Of a stretch of 64,000 nt of DNA, positions 56,645 to 64,000 are shown one piece after another. The DNA comes from Porphyra umbilicalis (Eukaryota; Rhodophyta; Bangiophyceae; Bangiales; Bangiaceae): NCBI GenBank assembly GCA_002049455.2, contig KV918850.1:1-64000 (forward strand), in the 5' to 3' direction. A program made the translations under genes and the position numbers. Every line of letters starts with the position of its first letter. Position 1 is the first letter of the stretch. The notes beneath the pieces are model-generated. The model was not told where the DNA came from and did no database searches. It saw nothing but the letters and a program-made list of their open reading frames with translations.

Positions 56645-59600
56645 ATGGAGCCGCCGCTGTCGTTTTGCCTCTGTCGGCGCCGCCGACCGCGCGGGGGAGT
56701 TGGTGGCGGGGTAGCCGCAGCGGCCGCTGCCGGCGCTGTTGGTGGAGATAGCCGTGTGGCTGGGGTGGCAGTCGGCCGCCACCCGCCCGACGGTGATGCG
56801 CAGCAGGACTTGAGGTCTGTGGCTGGTGCCCCCGACGCTGACGCGGATGAACCGATCGGTACAGTTGGTTATCCCATCGTGTCCTTCCGCGTATTGACGT
56901 GTTCGTCTTGGACGCGCGCGTTTGGCCGCCGCCCGTTCGTCCACCTCTGTCTCGGTCGCAACGTGTACCTGGTGAGGACCATCTCGCGGGAGGAGGTGTC
57001 ATTATCGCTAGCTGATTTCCGGGGCAAGGGCCCCTCGTGCGTGCGGCTGGGGCGGGGGAGTGGTGCGCGGCGGGTCGCGACGCTGTCGGACGTGGGGGAT
57101 GCGGCTGCTGCTGACTATGACCGCTTGAGTGACCGCCTCCTTTTCATGCGTGGGGAGGAGCAGAGCACCGCTTCTCGGGGGGGCATCCTATCGGAGATTG
57201 AGCTCGTGTTGGTGGCGCCCTCGGCGGAGGTTTGTCGGGCGTGGGCGATGGCAGGGGGTTCCCTCGTGCTCCCGTGGCCCGTGCTTCTCTCGCTGGACCG
57301 GGCAGATGGGGACAGCCCCGTGGCCGCGGTACGGTCGTTGGTCGGGTCGATAGACCTCCTCCACGTGGGCATCACCAAGCGCGGGGTGGTTTCCGCCGCT
57401 CTTGGGGTCCGCGGGCGACGCGCCATCCTTCAAGCAGCGCACTGGCTTCAGCCGCTTATGAACGGCGAGTCGGGCGGTGGCGGTGGCGGCGGTGTGCTCG
57501 CCGCCGTGCTTGACTCGGTTGACCAGATTAGTGGGGTGCCGGTAGCGGGTCCTGTACTCCGCGTCGCGCTCCTGGTCGTCCAGTCGACCGCGCTGGCAGT
57601 GTTAGCTGATGCCCACCACGCCATGCGCGTGTCCGTGCTGGAGCGGTCAGCGCTTTTTGCCGGCCGGCTTGTCACTCTCGTTGACGAGGCGCTTGTTCGC
57701 GAACCAACGGCGTTTGCTACTGCACACGCGGCGCAGCTTTGTGGGGTGCTGAGCCGGGTGGAGAAGGTGCTGGATGCTGTCGAGGCGTCTTTCTTTGCCG
57801 ACCCCACCAGGACGATGCTCACAGACCGCGTCGTGCGCGGGTGGATCGAGCAGCTCGAGGTGCTCGGCAAGGAGCTGATTGACATGTGCGCGCTCGGTGC
57901 CGTCGGCTATGGGGTCGATTGGATGGCCGCACGGGTTGCCACGATGGAGCGGTTGAGCCTGTGGCATGGAGAAGACGAGCCTGACATGTATGAGCTGCGG
58001 TGGCGCCCACCCGCGTTGGACGAAGGCTATGTGTGCGGGGTGGACAACCCGAAACGTGCGGAGCACGCCATTATCGTCGCGCTGCTGGCGCCTTCGAGAG
58101 GCGACGCTAACAAGGCGCCGCGAGTCGGCATCTGCGCCGTTGGCGGGAGCGGTAAGACGACTGCGTGCGCGGGCGTGGCGGCCTCTAACTGGGTGCGCGC
58201 GCGCTTTTCCAAGGGCACTGCGTGGGTGCAATTGGACGCCTCCTCGACGCTGCAATCCGTCGCTGAAGCGGTCGTAGCACTCGTGCACCGCTTTTGTGGC
58301 AGTAAAGCCGCTAGGCAACTGGCAGCCCTAACTGCGGACAAGAACTTTGTGGCTGTGGCGGCCGGCTACGTGCGCTCCGTGCCTGTAGTGGACGCGGCCG
58401 AGTGGCTGGTCATCATTGACGACGTGCTCTACAAGAAGCGGGCGCTACTGCGGCAGCTCCTCTCGCTGATCCCCCCGGCCACCTCTGTTATCTTCTCCAC
58501 GCGCTCCGAGGCGGTGCTTGCGTCCGTGCCGGGCGCTACACATGTTTCCATCGAGGCCCTGCCTGACGAAGACGCGCGGCTGGTGTTGGCAGCGGCTGCG
58601 GGCAAGGTGGCTACGCCGGGAGTATCCCCGTTTTCGGCCGCCGAAGAGGCGGGTTGGGTGCGCCGCGTCTTGAACAAGACGGAGTGCCACGCGCTATCAC
58701 TGGCCATTGTTGGCTCGCTGATTGCCGACCACGGTGGTGCATGGCGGGATGAGGTGGAGGGGCTGGAGCGGTGGTGGATGCACCCCCATTTTGGGTGCTC
58801 GGACAGCGACTCTCCGCGGCCGTCGGTACGCGCTGCGTTGGACGTCAGCCTCGAGCTCCTTCCCGATGTGGCATGCCGCGACGCGTTCGCTGCGCTGGGG
58901 GTCCTTCCCGTCCACGTTGGCCTTTCTGTGCTGGCGCGGCAGTGGGGGTCTCCGCTCGGCGGCTCGGCCACAACAGACGAACCGTCTGTTGTGCAATCAA
59001 ACGACCTGACACCGAGCGCCGGCGTGGAACAGATTGTTGCATCGCTCGTGCGCGCGGGGCTCCTGCGACGGAATGTAGACGAGGCCAGTGGGGAGCTCAT
59101 TAGCGTCATTGTGCATCCGGTTGTTGGCCAGTACGCGCTGACCTTGCTTGGCGACGCCACCCGCACCGTGCACCAGCGGGTAATCAATGCCTACATGGAT
59201 GGGGTTGCCGTTGACGATCTGGCCGCGCACGGGTGGCAGCGGCTCCCTCTTTGGGAGGTGACTAATGACGGGTACTGGTACGATCACGTGGTGCGTCACG
59301 TTGCCGCGGCGGCGGACATGTGCGGGCTATTGTCAGTCATGGATCCCGCGTGGCAAGCCGTGCGCGTGCGGGTGAGCTCGCCACTGGCATTCCAGGCAGA
59401 CTTGGAGCAGGTGCTGACCGCGTTGACGGCGGTAGTGGACGGCATCGCCTCCGGGGGTGTCCGGTTGCCGGTGCTTCTCGGTCGCGTGCACGCGGCGCTG
59501 GCATCGGTCTACCAGGCACGAATTGCCGGCAGCCGGCGGACCAACTTGGAGGCCGCGATCACGTGCTGGGACAAGGCGCTGGCGCTTGTGGACAGATTGA

Positions 59601-60648
59601 AGGTGCCAGCGTTGTGGGCAGAGTGGCAGGTTGGCCTCGGACGCGTGTATCGCGAGCGTGTCAACGGCGCAAGGGCAGCCAACCTGGAGGAAGCTATTGC
59701 CTGCTCCCATCGAGCGTTGGAGGTGCGCACGCGAGCGTCCGCGCCGCTTGAGTGGGCGGAGACGCAGAAGCTCCTCGGTAGCGCCCTCGTCAACCGGGTG
59801 CATGACGACAAGGCGGCCAATGTGGAGGCAGCGATCGCATGCTACGACCGGTCCCTGGAGGTGCAGACGCAGGAGGCGACTCCGCTCGAGTGGGCGGACA
59901 CGCAGAATAGTGTCGGTGTGGCCTACTACTACCGTGTCAACGGGGACGCTGCAGCCAACATGGAGGCGGCAATCGCCTGCTACAGCCGAGCGCTGGAGAA
60001 GTACACCCGGTCGGCGGTGCCGCTGCTGTGGGCCAGGACGCGTTACAACCTCGGGCTGGCCTACTACGACCGGCTTGTTGGTGACAAGGCGGCCTCGATT
60101 GAGGCGGCAATCGCGTGCTACCACGACGCATTGACGGTGCACACACGGGACGCGACGCCGCTCATGTGGGCAGCCACGCAAAGCCATCTCGGCAAGGCGC
60201 TCCGCGACCGCCCGGTCGGGGACACAGCGGCTAATGTGGCGGCGGCGGCGGCTTGATTGACCGAGCTGTCACCGTGCGCACGCGGGCAGCGGTGCCGCTC
60301 AACTGGGCGGCCACTCAGCACCATATGGGGGTCATGCACCATGGCCGCCACAAGGCGGGTGCCACGGGGGCGGCGGGCGTGGACGCGGCGGTCGCCTGTT
60401 TTTACCGTGCGCTGGAGGCGCGGACGCCCGAGGCAGCACCCCAGGACTGGGCTCTGACAATCTTCTCCCTGATGCAGGCACTTCTCGATGGGGAGCGCTG
60501 GTCGGCGGTGGTGGACCGAGGGCGCGCGCTCGAGCGGTTTGGGTCACGCTGGGCGTCGTGGCCCGCTCACGAAGCAACTGTGGCGTACGCCGTGGCAGCG
60601 GCTGAGCGCGCGCTCGCGCAGCTGAGTGGTCAAGGTCGTTGGACGTAA
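56645..60648 (+). CDS. Second NB-ARC/TPR STAND protein with an N-terminal helical-bundle domain; late frameshift
   Basis: ATG 56645 gives 1203 residues to a stop at 60254-60256. Residues about 80-270 form an unplaced, beta-rich-looking region (SFRVLTCSSWTRAFGRRPFV). About 284-440 is a predicted four-helix bundle (DSVDQISGVPVAGPVLRVAL ... VEASFFADPTRTMLTDRV), similar in layout to MLKL/HeLo-type cell-death domains of fungal and plant STAND proteins. NB-ARC has Walker A GGSGKTT (500-506) and WLVIIDDV, and the MHD position again reads VHP. The 46-residue TPR repeats follow. Compared with the intact paralogue, one base (a C in TGC TTC) is missing at about 60255; the reading resumes in another frame and continues with paralogous sequence to 60648, so the last two repeats are lost unless this is an assembly error. 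From Walker A to the TPRs the two genes are closely similar. Confidence 0.85.
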
Positions 60649-61776
60649 GCGAATGTGCAGGCGCCGGTTGTTGCGCACTGTCTTTTGCACCCACGCAGTC
60701 GCTCGCTGGTTCTTCAACAAGCATCATCGAGCGCACGTTTGCGCTTCTCTTAGCTCTGTTGATGCATTGTTGTTCCTGATACCAAAAGAAGGCGCGGTTC
60801 GCGGAAAACAACCTCGGAGGGTGTCACCCTCGAAATGGAGCAAGGGGAGCGCCACTGAGAAACACAAAAGACAACATGAGCAACGCGAGCCACCCCGTGC
60901 AAGTGCGCCACGGTATTGCCTGCAGAGCATCACCCCCGCCATACTCGCCTGGACCTTCCCTCCCGCCCTGCCGCCACCGTCGCCTGCGCCCACGCCGCCA
61001 CCCATGCGGGTTGGCGGCACCCCCACTCACCCCGTTGCCTTCGTGCGCCCCCACCCGGTCGGACACCCCCTCCCTCGCAACGCCCGCGCCAAGTCCATCG
61101 GTGCATCGAGCAGTAGCGGTCGAGCCACAGCCGCCGTCGCGCCGCTGGCCGCCCTCCTCCGAGGGGTGGACCGCTCGCCGACGGACCCCTGTTCGCCCGA
61201 CATGCTCGTTTCGGTTACGGCCCGCGGACCGCGCGCCGACGGCCGTGGCAGAAGGCGACCGCCGGCACCGCAGCCAACGCGGTGGCCGGCGCGGCGTCAC
61301 GCCCCCCGCCTTTCGCTCGTAGGCTCGTAGGCGGGAAAGAGACGCGCTGCCGCCGGCTCACTCACCTGCGCGGAGCTCGTGTCCCTGCGCAGTGCACCTC
61401 GTTGCTGGCTCCACCACGAGCCCGTTTTTCCCTCGCATTCCTCGTAAACGCTCGTTGAAAATGGGTGTTTCCTCGCACGCTAAGAGTGTTTGCTCCTGTC
61501 CCGTCCAAAAAACTCGTTCAGGCGTGTTGGCGACATGATTAGGACGTCATTACGAGCGTTATGAAGTCCGTTCAAATGCTTCCAAGTGCGACTTGATGCG
61601 CTAAACGGGTGCCTTGTTCAATACACAGCGAGATGGAGCCGCTTCCTTAAATAATTCTGACCCTAAAATAGAATTTACCGAAGGACAATTCACGGGATTG
61701 ACCTCGATCAGTTGCCGGATTGTCGACAGCAGATGTTTGGGCGGACACGAAGACTGTCCCAGGTTGTGTTTGGGAC
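60649..61776. other. No gene supported; GC-rich
   Basis: The first about 100 bp match the 3' flank of the other NB-ARC gene (GCGAATGTGCAGGCGCCGGT and the CACCCACGCAGTCGCTCGCTGG word), so the duplication included 3' sequence. From 60900 to 61330 Pro/Arg-rich shadow ORFs occur on both strands. Confidence 0.5.
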
Positions 61777-62221
61777 TATTGCTGATCCCCCAATTCTGTC
61801 CTCATCGCCCCGGAACAGTAGTGGAACGGCAATGAATGCAGATCTCTCATTGGTCGAGCAGTCCGACAGCAGTGCATGTCCGGCCCGATCTTTACAGAAT
61901 GTGCCCATACGGCCCCCAATCGCACAATCGACGCCTTCGTTTTTCTGCACTTTTCTGCGTATCTCCCAGAAAATCTCGATATCCCAACGATTGCGGGCCG
62001 GTTGCTCCCTTGACACGGAAGGGATCGGAAGAAATTCTCAAAAAAAAGAAGGATCCCGGTTCTGCACGGAAGTGGCGGTGGGAGAGCCAATAGGACGTCT
62101 CAGATTTGTGCTGAGCAGCTGTTTACGGCTGCGTTTAACCAATAGATGGCCAGTTCCACAAGAACCGTACCGCCAGGAACCGTTCCTGGTCCATGAGGAC
62201 AGAATTGGGGGATCAGCAATA
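61777..62221. mobile_element. 445-bp TIR element with 29-bp perfect ends
   Basis: The left end 61777-61805 starts TATTGCTGATCCCCCAATTC and is the exact reverse complement of 62193-62221. There is no coding capacity. A truncated relative lies upstream of the first NB-ARC gene (35774-36091), and the two share the internal AGAATGTGCCC(A/G)TACGG and GGAGAGCCAAT words. The outer TA would suit a Tc1/mariner-like element. Confidence 0.85.
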
Positions 62222-62705
62222 TCAAGACGATGGTCATGAGGAATTACCTGGATGGATCGGCTCGCCCTGATCCTCAGACACACATGAGATGGCCCAGCAG
62301 ATAGTTTTTGGAGGTGTTCCTCGGAACTAACTTCAACCAATCGGCAAACGGTCCGTCGGACCGTTCGACGGACAGCTCCTGGGACGGTTCGTCGAAGTTG
62401 TCTGCTGGAAATGTTGGGCAAGATGTTTTAGGAGTGCGGTCCTGAACCCATTCAGGTGGGCTCCTTGGATGACGATGAACTCGTTTGCTCAGGCGCACAT
62501 CCTGCGGATACGTGTAATCATAAAAGATTCCTGGCATCACACGGGTCCGAGAGTTCCCTCGCTTCATATGTAAGCAATTGCTTGCAGTGCTCTTGCCCAT
62601 GTCTGCTCTCTGTCCCCCCTTCCGCACCAGCAGGTCACCCCGTCCGCGGTCCGGTTTCTGGCACCGTCAGGGAGAGCACCTGTCGTCTTGATCGGAGCTA
62701 CGGAC
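62222..62705. other. Upstream flank of the second transposase
   Basis: No gene. A run of short GGAC/GTCC inverted words lies around 62340-62400 (GGTCCGTCGGACCGTTCGACGG). It may contain the promoter or an end of the transposase element. Confidence 0.4.
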
Positions 62706-64000
62706 ATGAACGGATCAAAGAGACGCAAGCGTGGACCTCGTGCGTCGTCGTACTTTTGCTTTGAGGTTGACGACCCTGTGCCTGTGCCTCGTCACTCGGT
62801 GGGACAAGCGTCTGCTGATGTGAGCGCCCCTGCAGGCTCACGCGCTTCGTTGCCTCACGCTGGTGGCGGCGCTGAGATTAGTGGATCGAGTTCTGGGAGT
62901 GACGATGACTTGGAACAGGATATCCGTCACGTGCACCCTCTCATGGTTCCTCCCGTGCTTCCTTCCGGCGGTGATGACGTGGACGTAGACGAAAGCGGGT
63001 GTAGTCCATCCGCATCAACGACCGACACAGAGTTCTCCAGTATGTCAATGGAGGACAGCGTAAACTTTTCTTCTCGACGGGAGCTACTCTGCTACGGGTA
63101 TCTGTATGGACGTGCACGGTTGTCAACAAGACAGTACGACATTATGCGTAGCGTAGAGAACTCTTTCTCGTCCGCAGAGAGATGGCCATCCAGATGGCGT
63201 CGGCAGCAAGTGAGAAGAAAGCTCCTGCTCGCAGCCGCACCTGTGAGGAAGCAGATTACATCCAGGCAGTTCCCGTCGGGCAAAGGAAAGTCACCAAGGA
63301 CGCTTCTTGACGTTGTCGTTCCGTACACAACGTTTTCAGAACATGTGAGGCGAGACTTCGCCGATTCTTTGACAGCCGCCATATTTCATCATGAGGGTGA
63401 CGCATTGGTTGGGACAACAGATAGCCCAACAGAGTTCTTCCAGACAGTTGCGGCGACCGATCCTGGGCGCTATAACTTTCGGCGTCAGATTAGGCTGGAA
63501 GGCAGAATCTACGCACTCGGAGACATTGTCAGTATGGCAATATCGGCGTCGGTGAGGCTCAAGGCCGTGCTACAGAGTACGGAGATAGCAACAGACGGCG
63601 AAGTGTCTTTGTCACCATCAGAGTATGCCTCCGGTGACGCTCTGCGGGTCGGAGACTTGACTGCCACGCTTATGCTGACAGCAGACTCGGCTCGACCGGC
63701 GCTGTTATCCTCATGCTTGACGGGAAACGGGACTTTTACGGCGCGATTCACCAGGTGCGGGACCATACATGCGATGCGCGTTCTGGGTTGCCAGCGGGGA
63801 GCGCCTACAGCTTGGAACGCTGTATCCTCCGTGTCTAGTATGAAGGTGGACGTGGCTGTTGTCAGGGAAGGAGCGCAGCTCGTGCCGAAGGATCCGTACA
63901 AGATCTGTGTCTCGTGGTATGGAGACCAGTACGGCACCATGAAGCGTCGACGGGGTGATGTTGAGGGGCACTACGGTGCATACACATCTGTCTCACTTGC
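62706..64000 (+). CDS. Tnp2/KDZ-type transposase N-terminal part; open to the right edge
   Basis: ATG 62706 opens 431 codons without a stop to the end of the window. The start has a nuclear-type basic cluster (GSKRRKRGPRASSYFCF), then an acidic Ser/Asp-rich region (SGSSSGSDDDLEQD). From residue about 120 it aligns throughout with the minus-strand transposase at 50977-53951: CYGYLYGRARLSTRQYDIMR against FGYLYGRVRVTLRQYDMMR, RWPSRWRRQQVRRKL, TFSEHVRRDF, and the block SWYGDQYGTMKRRRGDVEGH with YGAYTSVS at the edge. Identity is moderate, so this is a diverged family member rather than a recent copy. No frame break is seen in the visible part, so it could be functional. The C-terminal half with the ExxHQxxK motif should lie in the next about 1.6 kb outside the window. 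Confidence 0.8.
   Translation, partial: MNGSKRRKRGPRASSYFCFEVDDPVPVPRHSVGQASADVSAPAGSRASLPHAGGGAEISGSSSGSDDDLEQDIRHVHPLMVPPVLPSGGDDVDVDESGCSPSASTTDTEFSSMSMEDSVNFSSRRELLCYGYLYGRARLSTRQYDIMRSVENSFSSAERWPSRWRRQQVRRKLLLAAAPVRKQITSRQFPSGKGKSPRTLLDVVVPYTTFSEHVRRDFADSLTAAIFHHEGDALVGTTDSPTEFFQTVAATDPGRYNFRRQIRLEGRIYALGDIVSMAISASVRLKAVLQSTEIATDGEVSLSPSEYASGDALRVGDLTATLMLTADSARPALLSSCLTGNGTFTARFTRCGTIHAMRVLGCQRGAPTAWNAVSSVSSMKVDVAVVREGAQLVPKDPYKICVSWYGDQYGTMKRRRGDVEGHYGAYTSVSL

Noticed and set aside
59333-60187. 285-codon minus-strand ORF through the TPR region
   Set aside because: The repeat period is a multiple of three and GC is high, so the antisense frame is open by necessity; the plus strand has the TPR signature.

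Overview
This window comes from a GC-rich, intron-poor, transposon-dense eukaryotic nuclear genome. Large single-exon NB-ARC/TPR genes, an LTR retrotransposon, DNA transposons, many short inverted-repeat elements and only a few short candidate introns (44-112 nt) fit an alga. A red macroalga is my favoured guess, with brown algae as an alternative because NB-ARC/TPR expansions are known there. The taxonomy is inference. No rRNA, confident tRNA or CRISPR was seen.

Layout. 1-914: a minus-strand reading frame that runs off the left edge (unknown, probably transposon-encoded). 3.4-8.5 kb: two related inverted-repeat elements separated by a spacer that holds a perfect 59-nt palindrome. 9.2-10.9 kb: fossil Ty3/gypsy gag. 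12-17.7 kb: repeat dimers and two low-complexity ORFs, the second ending in a DUF8039-like segment, with a tRNA-like sequence between them. 20.3-28.1 kb: Ty3/gypsy (chromovirus-like) fossil with a minisatellite at its 5' side, pol, an antisense ORF and a 3' LTR. 30.2-30.7 kb: Ulp1-like protease fragment. 31.9-35.2 kb: hairpins, a 185-bp dimer and two inverted copies of a 633-bp TIR element. 36.2-39.0 kb: intact NB-ARC/TPR gene. 39.3-42.4 kb: MITE fragments, a 96-bp minisatellite and a minus-strand ORF of unknown function. 43.4-48.6 kb: RGG-rich ORF, acidic ORF and a 108-bp coding minisatellite. 48.8-50.7 kb: JmjC/C5HC2 demethylase-like gene. 51.0-54.0 kb: minus-strand Tnp2/KDZ-type transposase, tail-to-tail with the JmjC gene. 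55.3-55.7 kb: small two-exon gene. 56.6-60.6 kb: second NB-ARC/TPR gene with an extra N-terminal helical bundle and a late frameshift. 61.8-62.2 kb: 445-bp TIR element. 62.7-64.0 kb: second transposase, in the plus orientation, running off the right edge.

Two themes stand out. First, the paralogous STAND (NB-ARC/TPR) proteins look like candidate innate-immune or cell-death receptors. Second, a histone-demethylase-like JmjC gene sits convergently beside a Tnp2/KDZ-like transposase. That arrangement could be a DNA transposon carrying its own chromatin-modifying enzyme, and it is the best candidate here for an undescribed system. Several genes in this part are broken by single-base indels at or near short homopolymers, so assembly error must be excluded before they are called pseudogenes.
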